Source: Lutibacter maritimus (GTDB lineage: Bacteria > Bacteroidota > Bacteroidia > Flavobacteriales > Flavobacteriaceae). From it: DNA of 64,000 nucleotides. The notes beneath the pieces were generated by a model. The model was given only the letters and a program-made list of their open reading frames with translations. It made no database searches and was not told the DNA's origin. This document shows positions 37,972 through 46,333 of this stretch, one piece after another. Location: positions 1 to 64,000 of the forward strand of contig NZ_FOZP01000007.1 of NCBI RefSeq assembly GCF_900116115.1, given 5' to 3'. The translations under genes were made by a program, and so were the position numbers. How positions within the stretch are numbered: the stretch's first letter is position 1; every line of letters begins with the position of its first letter.

Positions 37972-38517
37972 TTAAATAGTTTCAGCTAAAGGGAAATCTA
38001 CAGGCACTTTAGTCAGGTTGTGCAAATAATTCATAGCTGTTTTATCGCTCACCTGAAGTATTACATCTACAAGATTTTCTTTAGTATATCCTTGAGCAAA
38101 AAAGTCCTCTACATTTTCATTGCTAGCTTTACCTCTATTTTGAGTGATATCCGCGGCCAATTTTACCAATGAATTCAATTTAATGTTTTCACTCTTTCCC
38201 TTTCTGATATCTAATAATTGTTCATCATTAAATCCATTCATTTTACCCAATACTAAATGGGCACTTTGACAATACAAGCACTCATTTACTTGACTTACAA
38301 TAAGGTTTACAGCTTCCTTCTCCTTGTTGTTTAAGGAGGTTTTAGCATTTTGATAGTCTAAAAATCGTTTTAAACCATTATCTGAATACCCTATAGTTGC
38401 ATAAAGATTGGGTACAAAACCTAATGCTTTGTTTAAATTATCAAAAATCTCTTGATTGGTTTGTGATACTTCATTTCTAGTTGGAACGTTAAATTCCATT
38501 GCAGATACATTTTCCAT
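37972..38517 (-). CDS. Carboxymuconolactone decarboxylase/AhpD-like protein
   Basis: The 181 residues contain CLYCQSAH near residue 80, the redox CxxC plus His of the AhpD family, inside an all-helical fold. Members act as alkylhydroperoxidase-type disulfide reductases or of unknown specificity. The true decarboxylase residues are not evident, so AhpD-like is the better reading. Confidence 0.87.
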   Translation of the reverse strand: MENVSAMEFNVPTRNEVSQTNQEIFDNLNKALGFVPNLYATIGYSDNGLKRFLDYQNAKTSLNNKEKEAVNLIVSQVNECLYCQSAHLVLGKMNGFNDEQLLDIRKGKSENIKLNSLVKLAADITQNRGKASNENVEDFFAQGYTKENLVDVILQVSDKTAMNYLHNLTKVPVDFPLAETI

Positions 38518-38649
38518 TTTTTATTTTATTTAAATTGATTGTCAATATTGACATTACAAAGTTGATGAAGATTGCAATAGCTTAAAATGGATAATTTTCG
38601 TTAATGGATGGATGATTTTCTTGAAATGATTAAATGTCGGTTATGACTA

Positions 38650-38765
38650 ATTGGGCGAAGTTTTATACGAAACTTTGGCAAGCATACACTAGGCTGAAAA
38701 TCAGAGAGAATTTCCAGAAGTAGACGAGAACTAGAAATAACTTATAACTATTGTTCCACAACGTA
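38650..38765 (-). repeat. attC-like palindromic element C
   Basis: These 116 bases start 6 bases after the serine hydrolase stop (minus-strand sense) and contain TGAAAATCAGAGA, shared with element B, and outer arms AGTTATAAGTT and its partner near TTTTATACGAAACTT. ACGTTGTGG at the outer end resembles the CGTTG end of element A. It is the most divergent of the three. Confidence 0.4.
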
Positions 38766-38770
38766 ATTTA

Positions 38771-39859
38771 TCAATTTTCAATTATTTTACTTGCAATTAT
38801 TGAATTAATTTGATTAGGTCTTACTTTCCAATCATATGCACCATTAGTCAACAAGATTATCGTAATATTCTGATTCAAGTTTTCATTCCAGTAATGTCTA
38901 AATGATGAAATTCCAGCACCGCCATGACCTACCATCCTATAACCACCTTGAAGGGTATATGATTCCCAGCCTAATCCAAAATAAGCATCTGTACCATCCG
39001 CCAATTTAACAGGTGTCCAAACTTCTTTAAGTTTGTTTTTGTCCAAAATCTGCCCATCTTGTAACGCTTGAAACCATTTGGCTAAATCACCTATAGAGAT
39101 ATTTAGACCAGCACCAGCATACATAGGTGGCGAATAATTTAGAGGAAATATTTCCAAATTTCCATTATTATTTTGATAACAAGTAACTCTATTTGGAATG
39201 ACTTTTTTAAACCCTCCATATTTAGCCGAACTTAAATAGAACTTATCAAAATATTCAGTTTTCATATGAAATTCAAAACCTTGATTTGCCAATTTTTCAA
39301 TTATAGCACGAATCAACATAAATCCTGTGGCATTGTATTTCGATTCAGTCCCAGGTTTAGAACTAAATGGTTTGTCCTTTAGTGCATCAATAACAGTTTT
39401 TTCACTTTCTGGTGCCAAAAAAATTTGGTAATCAATTTGATCTGGAATGCCTGAAGTATGTGATAATAATTGTTTAACAGTAAGTTTTCGCCAAGATTCT
39501 GGTAAGTCTATTCTATCAGGCAGAAAATCCGCTACTGTTTCATTAACATCTCTATTGTTTGTACTTAACAACTTGTGCAGTGCAATTGAACTGAATAATT
39601 TAGAAATTGAGGCAACTGGAAAGGAATTGTCAATTGTCATTGGAACTTTCAGCTGAGCATTTGCCAAACCGAATGATTTCATGTGAACAATTTCATTGTT
39701 AATGAGTATTGCGTAGTTCAGACCAACAATTTGCAAGCTATCAATAATCTCTTTTAAGTAGGTATCTGTCTTATCAAAAATCAAATTGTTAGTTTGTTGA
39801 GCGTTTGATAATTGGACGAAGCCTACAATTAAAAAAAATAGTGAAATTCTTTTTTTCAT
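38771..39859 (-). CDS. Secreted serine hydrolase (beta-lactamase/class C family)
   Basis: The 362-residue protein has a signal peptide and the serine-hydrolase triad of the class-C beta-lactamase/DD-peptidase family: SISK (S-x-x-K, about residue 84), YNA (Y-x-N, about 175) and HGGAG (KTG equivalent, about 315). It lacks features of a specific beta-lactamase, so an esterase or peptidase is equally likely. A 9-bp hairpin (39890-39916) lies upstream and an attC-like element downstream, so it resembles a gene cassette. Confidence 0.87.
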   Translation of the reverse strand: MKKRISLFFLIVGFVQLSNAQQTNNLIFDKTDTYLKEIIDSLQIVGLNYAILINNEIVHMKSFGLANAQLKVPMTIDNSFPVASISKLFSSIALHKLLSTNNRDVNETVADFLPDRIDLPESWRKLTVKQLLSHTSGIPDQIDYQIFLAPESEKTVIDALKDKPFSSKPGTESKYNATGFMLIRAIIEKLANQGFEFHMKTEYFDKFYLSSAKYGGFKKVIPNRVTCYQNNNGNLEIFPLNYSPPMYAGAGLNISIGDLAKWFQALQDGQILDKNKLKEVWTPVKLADGTDAYFGLGWESYTLQGGYRMVGHGGAGISSFRHYWNENLNQNITIILLTNGAYDWKVRPNQINSIIASKIIEN

Positions 39860-39889
39860 TATTTGTGAGTTGAGTTTTCAAAATGTTAC

Positions 39890-39916
39890 CCAACTGCTCT
39901 GTCTAAAAGCAGTTGG
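39890..39916. repeat. Hairpin upstream of the serine hydrolase gene
   Basis: CCAACTGCT and AGCAGTTGG form a 9-bp stem with a 9-base loop. No T run follows on either strand, so it is not a plain terminator. It lies 31 bases upstream of the start codon. Confidence 0.55.
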
Positions 39917-40023
39917 AGACTTTTCATCTTAACTTTTCGGTTGGCACCGACTTTTAATCTATGTTCATAATTTCGTTTCATCAATTTTGTTCCAATTGCT
40001 TATAGCCTTTTTTGCAAATGCCA

Positions 40024-41097
40024 TTACTCCAATTTAGCCATTAACCCCCAGCCATTTGCTTTGTCTATAACTACGCAGTGAATCTCATTTGTCCCTTTTT
40101 CAAGTGGTAGATATAATTTATTGGTATTGATTTCCATATGCCCCATGTATTGCACTCCTTTTTGTCTAAACGCATTGTTGCCACTAAAGTAGGGCTTCCC
40201 GTTAAGATATACAATAATTTTATCGCTATAGTCAAAGGAAAATAGTTGGACTTTCCTTTTTTCTGAATAAATTGTTGTACTGGCAACAATATAATTTTCA
40301 TTATTCTGTTCGAAGCTACCAGCAGATGTCTTTCTAACATATTTTGATATGGGTAATAGTCCTGATTCTTCAGTTGATACGTTTGTATAAATATCTTGAG
40401 AAAAATCCTCAAAGTTGAGTTTTTCCTCCTCATATAAAAAGGCTTTAGTAATATCCCAATTCGTTATGATGTTCGTGTCGTTGACTGGAATTCTAACCGT
40501 GCTAGACTTTTCAGAAACATCTTTATGTGTGACCCTAAAGTTTGAAAACCGATTTCCAAACAAAGCCCAGAGCCCAATCTCACCTTCACCTTGATTTGTT
40601 CTCAGCCTATCCACAATCATAACTTTTACGTTATTTACAAAGACCTCAGCATTGTGACGATACACATCAATGCGTAAGGTGTTCCATCCATAATCTTTAA
40701 AGGAAACCTTTGCCTGGTATTCTCTATACAGTTGCCAATTTGACTCATTATTAAACATGGGGGTGTACTGAACAGCATCTACCTGATTCGATTTATGCAT
40801 CCTCATATACACCTCTTCCAGATTGTCGTTGTGCTCTCTGAAACTAATGCCTGCAAAGCTTCTTTTGGAGTTTGCATATACATCCACTTCAATAGTCCCA
40901 ATTGTGAAATTCTGATTCTTGACGGTTGCTCTCCCGTCTTTCAAAACAAGAGTTTCTCTATTGTCAAATTTCTCAAACAAAGCACTATCAGGGACATCCC
41001 ATTGAGATGGTATCATCTCAATTTTTGTTGATATATTTTGGGCCGTAGCAAATTGAAAACCCAATAAACTGATTAATAGATAAAGAAGTTCTTTCAT
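40024..41097 (-). CDS. Secreted protein with LamG-like N-terminal half
   Basis: The 357 residues have a signal peptide (LLYLLISLLGFQFATA, then Q). The first half (FAGISFREHNDNLEEVYMRM ... GWNTLRIDVYRHNAEVFVNN ... GEIGLWALFG) has the strand motifs of concanavalin/DUF1080-type domains, which often bind sugar. The second half (IIVYLNGKPYFSGNNAF) may be a jelly-roll or galactose-binding-like domain. No catalytic residues can be assigned. It lies 58 bases downstream of an AraC gene in the same orientation. Confidence 0.65.
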   Translation of the reverse strand: MKELLYLLISLLGFQFATAQNISTKIEMIPSQWDVPDSALFEKFDNRETLVLKDGRATVKNQNFTIGTIEVDVYANSKRSFAGISFREHNDNLEEVYMRMHKSNQVDAVQYTPMFNNESNWQLYREYQAKVSFKDYGWNTLRIDVYRHNAEVFVNNVKVMIVDRLRTNQGEGEIGLWALFGNRFSNFRVTHKDVSEKSSTVRIPVNDTNIITNWDITKAFLYEEEKLNFEDFSQDIYTNVSTEESGLLPISKYVRKTSAGSFEQNNENYIVASTTIYSEKRKVQLFSFDYSDKIIVYLNGKPYFSGNNAFRQKGVQYMGHMEINTNKLYLPLEKGTNEIHCVVIDKANGWGLMAKLE

Positions 41098-41154
41098 GAT
41101 TTTTTATTTGCAAATATTTATTTAAAATACCTTTCGTTACATATCAATTCAGTA

Positions 41155-42039
41155 TTAATTACTATCATTTTGGTGTTTCGTTCTATATGCAGAAGGGCTG
41201 ACCCCTTCCATTTTTGTAAAAAAACGTGTCAAATTATTGGGTTCGCTAAAATTCAAAATATAAGCAATTTCTGCTATTGTTTTACCGGTATAACGAAGTT
41301 CCATTTTCATTTCTTGAAGCAATCTATTGTTTATTACTTCCTTTGAAGTGCATCCTATATGTTCTTTAACCATAGCGCTCAATTTATGTCGATTTATATG
41401 CAATAAGTCACAATATTCCTCAACGGAATGCACACTTCTAATATGCTGTTCCAATAATTCCTTAAACTTGTAAATGACTATATCGGACAGTATGTTCGAC
41501 GAAATATTATAGTACTTTGAATACAGCCGATTCAACTTCGACAAAGAGAAGTATAAAAGCGAACGCAATATATGAAAGCTATCATTCTGGAAGTTTTCAT
41601 TTTGGAAATTTTCAATCTCAGCGATAATTTCATTTAAGGCAAATTGTACAATCGTATAATCTGCATTTTGCAATTGAAAATACTGGGGGTGTTGAGTATT
41701 GTAAAAATATTGTAATCGGTATGCGAACAATTTATCAGCAAAAAAGTCGGCCAAAAAATCATTTTGAAAAACAAGGTGAAATCCTTGGATCCCAGTAAGA
41801 GATATTTTGCAACTTTTCTTTTGAAAGGGGCAAATGAAGAAGAAACTGTTCTCGGAGACTTCCAAAAGGCGTCCATTCAATTCAATGGATCCACTTGCTT
41901 TTTTAAAAATCATAATCTCAAAAAAATCTGTTGTGTGTGGTTTTGAATCGAAAAAAATATTTGGATTATCTTCAAACCTGTGTAAATCCATCAGGAATTG
42001 GAATCCGTACTTTTTTTTATCGAAGATAAATGTTCTCAA
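41155..42039 (-). CDS. AraC-family transcriptional regulator
   Basis: This 294-residue regulator has an N-terminal cupin-type domain (about 25-160) and a C-terminal double HTH (about 190-285) with GKTIAEIAYILNFSEPNNLTRFF. It lies immediately upstream of the secreted LamG-like gene. Ligand unknown. Confidence 0.9.
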   Translation of the reverse strand: MRTFIFDKKKYGFQFLMDLHRFEDNPNIFFDSKPHTTDFFEIMIFKKASGSIELNGRLLEVSENSFFFICPFQKKSCKISLTGIQGFHLVFQNDFLADFFADKLFAYRLQYFYNTQHPQYFQLQNADYTIVQFALNEIIAEIENFQNENFQNDSFHILRSLLYFSLSKLNRLYSKYYNISSNILSDIVIYKFKELLEQHIRSVHSVEEYCDLLHINRHKLSAMVKEHIGCTSKEVINNRLLQEMKMELRYTGKTIAEIAYILNFSEPNNLTRFFTKMEGVSPSAYRTKHQNDSN

Positions 42040-42078
42040 AATCTATTTTTTGTTTATGTATAAGATTAGGGACATGGT

Positions 42079-42192
42079 TTAAACACTAAAATTAACAAAT
42101 ACAATCTGAATAGAAATTCCGAAAGGATTTTCGTAAGTATAAAAAAACCTATCAGTTAACTTTATTTCAAACAGCTTATATTCCTTTTTCAT
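42079..42192 (-). CDS. Possible 37-residue small protein
   Basis: ATG at 42192 to TAA at 42079, preceded by AAAAGGAGAA, a strong Shine-Dalgarno sequence that is rare in this window. The peptide (MKKEYKLFEIKLTDRFFYTY then ENPFGISIQIVF) has no assigned family. It lies between attC-like element A and the AraC gene and could be a small cassette gene or the start of a truncated one. Confidence 0.35.
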   Translation of the reverse strand: MKKEYKLFEIKLTDRFFYTYENPFGISIQIVFVNFSV

Positions 42193-42234
42193 TTCTCCTT
42201 TTTAGTTAAACAGAGCTACTTTTATTAAAACTAC

Positions 42235-42367
42235 TGGCAACGTGATTTTATATGAATTGTGCGCCTAAAAATCGGAGATTTTTCTGTGGTAGCAAATTTT
42301 TAGTTGAATGTTTGTCTTTTGTCCTAATTCAAATTTAAGCATAAATTATATGAGATACCTGCTGTGC
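42235..42367 (-). repeat. attC-like palindromic element A
   Basis: About 133 bases directly after the GNAT stop codon. Arms TATATGAATTGTGCG (left) and GCATAAATTATATGA (right) are imperfect inverted repeats, and internal GTAGCAAAT..TTAGTTGAAT and TAAGCATAAATT are shared with element B. The outer end has AACGT, as in integron attC right boxes. The fold and location suggest an integron-type recombination site. Confidence 0.55.
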
Positions 42368-42368
42368 A

Positions 42369-42860
42369 TCATTTATTATTTAACAACTTAGTCAAAGGAT
42401 TTTCTATTCTGTACCGAATGAATTGTTGATTTCCAATTATTACTTCAGTCTCCTTTTCAAATCCTATTTTTAAAAGCCCCTTAATTCGGGTTCTTGATGT
42501 CGGAAATAAAACGGTTATTGAAGTTAAACTCATCTCATTAAACGCTTTGTTGATTATCTGTGTGTAGATGATTTTTCCTAACCCCCAGTAATCGGGGTGA
42601 AGGACAATTGCCAAATCAACATCACCATTTTCCGGTTGCAAACCACCCCAACCTGCAAATTGACCTTTTACTATAAATGCCCAAGGACCATAACCATATT
42701 CATTCCATATTCTTTCTTTGGCTTCAATAAATTGATCACATATGCTTTCATCAAAATCATATGATAATAGAGGCATTTGTCGTCTCACTAACGGACTGTT
42801 CATCAGGTCAATAATCTCATTTCTACTTACTTCAGTAAGTCGTCTAAACTCAATTTTCAT
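42369..42860 (-). CDS. GNAT-family acetyltransferase
   Basis: The 163 residues have the GNAT core: VDLAIVLHPDYWGLGKIIYTQII near 85-107, where the glycine-rich acetyl-CoA loop is expected, and the FPTSRTRIKGLLKIGFEKE segment near 120. The acceptor is unknown. Its start overlaps the uracil-DNA-glycosylase ORF by 11 bases, so the two are probably translated together. Confidence 0.85.
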   Translation of the reverse strand: MKIEFRRLTEVSRNEIIDLMNSPLVRRQMPLLSYDFDESICDQFIEAKERIWNEYGYGPWAFIVKGQFAGWGGLQPENGDVDLAIVLHPDYWGLGKIIYTQIINKAFNEMSLTSITVLFPTSRTRIKGLLKIGFEKETEVIIGNQQFIRYRIENPLTKLLNNK

Positions 42861-43437
42861 TATTCAAATTTATATAAGGATGTATGATGTTTTGTAATGT
42901 TGGTATGATGCTTTCTTTAAACCAACTGTTTTTCTTTTGCCAAATATTGTTACGTGGCGATGGATGTGGCAATGGTAGAAAGTCTGGTAGATATTCGTTA
43001 TAGTTTTTTACAGTTTCCGTGAGTGTTTTTTTAGCGTTGTTTTTTAAGTAGTAATTCTGGGCATATTGTCCAATCAATATAGTCAACTTTACCTCTGGCA
43101 TTGATGTTAGAATTTGATGATGCCAAAGAAGCGCACATTCTGGTCTAGGTGGTAGGTCGCCAGTTTTTCCTGTACCTGGAAAACAAAAGCCCATTGGGAT
43201 AAGTGCAAACATCTTTTCATTATAAAATGTTTCTTTACTCACTCTCAACCATTCTCTTAAATTATTACCACTGACATCATCCCATGGGATACCACTGTTA
43301 TGCACCTTTTGTCCGGGAGCCTGACCTATAATTACAATTTTTGATGTTGTACTTGCCTGAACAATTGGTTTAGGTGTGTTAGGTAAAAACTCCTTGCATA
43401 CCGTACAATTTCTTATTTCTGTAAGGAGGTTTTGCAT
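42850..43437 (-). CDS. Uracil-DNA glycosylase family protein
   Basis: This 195-residue protein has the superfamily motifs IIGQAPGQKVHNSGIPW (about residue 36, base-pocket and water-activating region) and LPHPSPRNNIW (about 158, DNA-intercalation loop), with two N-terminal Cys residues (NCTVCKEF) that may recall the Fe-S types but without the full set. Role: removal of uracil or related bases from DNA. The true substrate is not established. Confidence 0.87.
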   Translation of the reverse strand: MQNLLTEIRNCTVCKEFLPNTPKPIVQASTTSKIVIIGQAPGQKVHNSGIPWDDVSGNNLREWLRVSKETFYNEKMFALIPMGFCFPGTGKTGDLPPRPECALLWHHQILTSMPEVKLTILIGQYAQNYYLKNNAKKTLTETVKNYNEYLPDFLPLPHPSPRNNIWQKKNSWFKESIIPTLQNIIHPYINLNNEN

Positions 43438-43445
43438 GGTCTTGA

Positions 43446-43841
43446 TTAATTTTTTCTAGCCTGACGAGGGTGAACAAACAAAATAATACCGAAAAGGCAG
43501 CCAAAAATTACATATACTATTGCTAGACCCCAAATAACAAATGGTAATTCTGGATTGGAAATTATTCCCTTGAGTAAAGCTAGTGCTGCAATTAAGAAAT
43601 GGGCAAAATTAGCAACTGTTGTTGGGCGGTTATAAATGCCTCCTATAATGCTAGATTTACTCATCCAATTAAGCATGGCAAAACCAAAATATAGGGACCC
43701 TAGGATTTGCATGAGGAACACCGCAATACGATTCTCTTCAATGCCAAGATACATTAAGATACTATCAGAACTAAAGGATAAAGCAATGCCTATTGCTCCC
43801 ATGATTAATGCGCTAAAAGTCATCGTCATTTTTGTATTCAT
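43446..43841 (-). CDS. Small four-TM membrane protein
   Basis: The 131 residues have about four hydrophobic segments (8-28, 42-60, 75-93, 100-124) and no charged active-site motif. I do not recognise a family beyond general small membrane proteins. It lies 8 bases upstream of the glycosylase ORF, so it is in the same operon. Confidence 0.6.
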   Translation of the reverse strand: MNTKMTMTFSALIMGAIGIALSFSSDSILMYLGIEENRIAVFLMQILGSLYFGFAMLNWMSKSSIIGGIYNRPTTVANFAHFLIAALALLKGIISNPELPFVIWGLAIVYVIFGCLFGIILFVHPRQARKN

Positions 43842-43941
43842 ACTATAAAGGTTTCTGTGATTGGTCGGAATTTTTGGTTAACTATTACACCATAGCTCAA
43901 ATTAGATTGTAGTTAAAAAAATAAGCTATATCTAAAAACAA

Positions 43942-43976
43942 AAACAGGAGTTAGTGATTAATGGTTACTCCTGTTT
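43942..43976. terminator. Hairpin upstream of the four-TM gene
   Basis: AAACAGGAGT and ACTCCTGTTT form a perfect 10-bp stem with a 15-base loop and short T/A runs on both sides. It lies 101 bases upstream of the gene at 43841, so it most likely ends transcription coming from further upstream. Confidence 0.6.
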
Positions 43977-44035
43977 GTTTAACTCCAATTACGTTATCTA
44001 GTTATGAGTTTTTGAAAGTTTTTTTCAATAAGACA

Positions 44036-44170
44036 GTATGATGAGATTTTATAAGATCTGCGCGCCTGGAAAATCAGAGATTTTTCGAACGTAGCAAATC
44101 CTTAGTTGAATATTTGTCGGGATGTCATTTAGTTTTAATTTAAGCATAAATTTTATGAGGTGTTGTTTGT
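44036..44170 (-). repeat. attC-like palindromic element B
   Basis: About 135 bases, 21 bases downstream of the lipoprotein stop. It aligns with element A over its length (GATTTTAT..., CGCGCCT.GAAAATCAGAGATTTTT..., GTAGCAAATCCTTAGTTGAATATTTGTC, AATTTAAGCATAAATT.TATGAG) and has inverted arms TTATAAGATCTGCGC / GCATAAATTTTATGA. Confidence 0.55.
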
Positions 44171-44190
44171 AGTTTAATACATTCAACATG

Positions 44191-44649
44191 TCATTTAGTT
44201 ATTTGACTAAAGTTCAATTGATCTTTTTCCCAATTCCAGATTGACATACCAAAGTTTCCAGAATCTTCAATGACTTTCATTTCAATAGCACTTATTATTT
44301 CAATAACTATTTTCCCATTTAAATTACCTTTTCCGACAGAAATGTCAGACCAATCTAAGATTATCCGATTGTCAATTATTGTTCCGTTCCCAACGTGACA
44401 CCAATTTTCGCCTAACTCATACTCTGAGGTCTTATTGTTCATACCTAACCAAAAGACCTTATTTTGAACAATATTAATCCAAAATAAATTACCTCCAGTT
44501 GATTTCCAAACTCCATTTTTTATCAAAATATTCTCATTTTTAATTTTATTATTCCCTTTGTTACTACTATTAGTATCCTTGCAACTTAAAATAGTAATAA
44601 ATAAAATCAAACTAAATGTTTTTGTTATTTGATTCATAGGTGGCTGCAT
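44191..44649 (-). CDS. Hypothetical lipoprotein
   Basis: The 152-residue frame has a lipoprotein signal (SLILFITILSCK). The more likely start is the methionine four codons in (M5, 44637), which gives a normal signal length. The mature part is rich in Asn, Lys and Trp. No family is recognised. An attC-like element follows, so it looks like a cassette gene. Confidence 0.6.
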   Translation of the reverse strand: MQPPMNQITKTFSLILFITILSCKDTNSSNKGNNKIKNENILIKNGVWKSTGGNLFWINIVQNKVFWLGMNNKTSEYELGENWCHVGNGTIIDNRIILDWSDISVGKGNLNGKIVIEIISAIEMKVIEDSGNFGMSIWNWEKDQLNFSQITK

Positions 44650-44745
44650 TCAAGGTTTTAACGCAACAAACGTTGCTTTTTTAGTTGGGTCTAAACTACA
44701 AATTTTAATTCAGAATCTATATTTTTTTAGGGGTTTTAAATCCCT

Positions 44746-45080
44746 TTATTTATTTAATTTATTTGCTAATAAGTCCTTAAGAACATTCATATCATCACTT
44801 ACTTTTCGTTCATTTACACATGCATAAATTTGTGTTGTTGCAATTTTTGTGTGACCGAGTAATTTTGAAACTGCTTCGATAGGGACACCATTAGTTAGAG
44901 TTACCATTGTAGTAAAAGTGTGTCGAACCATGAAAAGTTAGTTTTTTTTGATGCCACATAAATCCACTACTTCAATTAAATAACTATTTAACTTCTGGTT
45001 CGATACTACTGAAAATAAAGTTCCCGAAACCTCAGCTCTGGAATTGTTTTATACTTGTCAATTAACTCTTGTGCTTTGAC
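44746..45080 (-). pseudogene. Tyrosine-recombinase integrase relic
   Basis: Reading the minus strand from about 45080, KAQELIDKYK, then VVSNQKLNSYLIEVVDLCGI, LTFH, RHTFTTMVTLTNGVPIEAVS, KLLGHTKIATTQIYA and KVSDDM are found in three different frames with at least two frameshifts (near 44935-44942 and another near 45015). These match the C-terminal catalytic part of Bacteroidota ICE/CTn-type integrases, with the box-II Arg, His and the active Tyr present. The N-terminal two thirds are missing. Confidence 0.85.
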
Positions 45081-45138
45081 AAGCGTTGAAAATTAAAGTC
45101 AGAAATAGTAAGAGTATAAAAGGTGTTTTATTTTTCAT
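45058..45138 (-). pseudogene. Truncated lipoprotein signal peptide
   Basis: ATG at 45138 encodes MKNKTPFILLLFLTLIFNAC and stops six codons later. This is a complete lipoprotein signal sequence whose body is gone. It is joined to the integrase relic, so a deletion or recombination event fused them near 45080. Confidence 0.6.
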
Positions 45139-45221
45139 TCGATAGAATTTTGTTTACATATTACATAAATCTTAATTGTTTCATTACAGTTATCCTGTAG
45201 AAAACTTGAATAGTCCACTAA

Positions 45222-45559
45222 TTAAATTGTCATTCATTTAGTCTTAATAGCTTTCTTTGTTGGTTGACATTCTCCTATCAATCCAAGATTTGTTTCTATA
45301 ATTATCCAAGTTATTGCAACGTTATTTTCTTATGAAATTGCAGATATAATTTCAAAATTCATATCTGGAAATGAGTTGAATGAGAATTTTAATATCTCTT
45401 TAAATTCCAAATGGGTTAAAGTTTTCCCTTCCCAAGGATCGGTAGTGTCAAGATAAATTGTATATACTGAATGAACATATTGTTCAACTTTTTCAAAACA
45501 TGGTTATTCCAGATTTCATTCATAATTTCCCGAAGGAATAATTCATTTTTCATTATCAT
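45222..45559 (-). pseudogene. SnoaL/ester-cyclase pseudogene
   Basis: From ATG 45559, EIMNEIWNNHV runs into a one-base frameshift and continues as EKVEQYVHSVYTIY, DPWEGKTLTHLEFKEILKFS, FPDMNFEI, with in-frame TAA after SAIS and TGA before MTI. DPWEG and FPDM are hallmarks of SnoaL-like polyketide/ester cyclases. Three lesions mean it is not functional. Confidence 0.8.
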
Positions 45560-45564
45560 TTTTA

Positions 45565-46041
45565 TTATTTATAGCTATTATTACTTACTATTATTGTAAA
45601 TGTTGCCGTTAAGCCAACACTAAAATTTCTAGGTAATTTCTCAACTCCGAAAATAGCTCTTGAATGTTTACCTTTTTCTTCTAAAATATTCACGAACAAA
45701 TCGGATGCTCCGTTTACAACAATTGGCGAATCGTCCCACCCATTTCCTGATTGAAAATACGCGTCAATATGATTCAGTCCTACAATATTTTCAAATCCGA
45801 CTTTCTTTTCTACTTGAGCCAAAACATTCAAAGCACATAATTGCATAGCTGTATACCCTTGTTCAGTTGTAATTTCATTTCCTAAACGTCCTTGATAAAG
45901 ATATTCTTGGTTTAAAATCGGAAATTGGATTGCGATGTAAGCTATATTCTCTCTAACATTTACCGAGACGTAATTTCCACCTGGGGTTGATGTCTCACAA
46001 AGTTTAAGTTTAAGCTTTTTTAGATTTTCTTTTGGATTCAT
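45565..46041 (-). CDS. RidA-family protein
   Basis: The 158 residues have the trimeric YjgF/RidA fold pattern: LYQGRLGNEITTEQGYTAMQLCALNVLAQV near 45-75 and the C-terminal VGLTATFTIIV strand. Such proteins hydrolyse reactive enamines or related molecules; the canonical Arg of RidA (expected near residue 105) is not obvious, so it may be a divergent subfamily. It stands between two decayed regions. Confidence 0.75.
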   Translation of the reverse strand: MNPKENLKKLKLKLCETSTPGGNYVSVNVRENIAYIAIQFPILNQEYLYQGRLGNEITTEQGYTAMQLCALNVLAQVEKKVGFENIVGLNHIDAYFQSGNGWDDSPIVVNGASDLFVNILEEKGKHSRAIFGVEKLPRNFSVGLTATFTIIVSNNSYK

Positions 46042-46333
46042 ATTTTCATTTAATTCTTCTTTTTCAACACATTAAGGTGGTCATTTTTCTATTTTTGCTT
46101 TTCTAAATTAAAATGATTGTTCTTTATTGTTATTATTATAGTTGGTGGCTTGTTTTGAAAAATATTACAAAAAATTTATTTATAATATCTTTTTTAGGAT
46201 GAGTCATGTTATAGAATGTATAACTTTTTTTGAGAGTTAACAAAAAGGCGCATTAATGAATAAAATAGAGTAAATACAGGAATGGGTATAAACACATATA
46301 AACGTTAAAATGAATTACATTAAATCCTATTAT
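46042..46333. other. Intergenic region without recognisable features
   Basis: 292 AT-rich bases between the RidA gene and the end of the M1-fusion gene. Only short AT repeats are seen, and no ORF, tRNA or hairpin terminator. Confidence 0.5.

Noticed and set aside
38771-39859. Antibiotic-resistance beta-lactamase
   Set aside because: The SxxK/YxN/HGG triad is shared by many esterases and peptidases, and no lineage-specific beta-lactamase features are visible.
44655-44690. Hairpin GCAAC-AAAC-GTTGC with a T run as a terminator
   Set aside because: The stem is only 5 bp and no plus-strand gene ends there. It may be a leftover of the mobile element.
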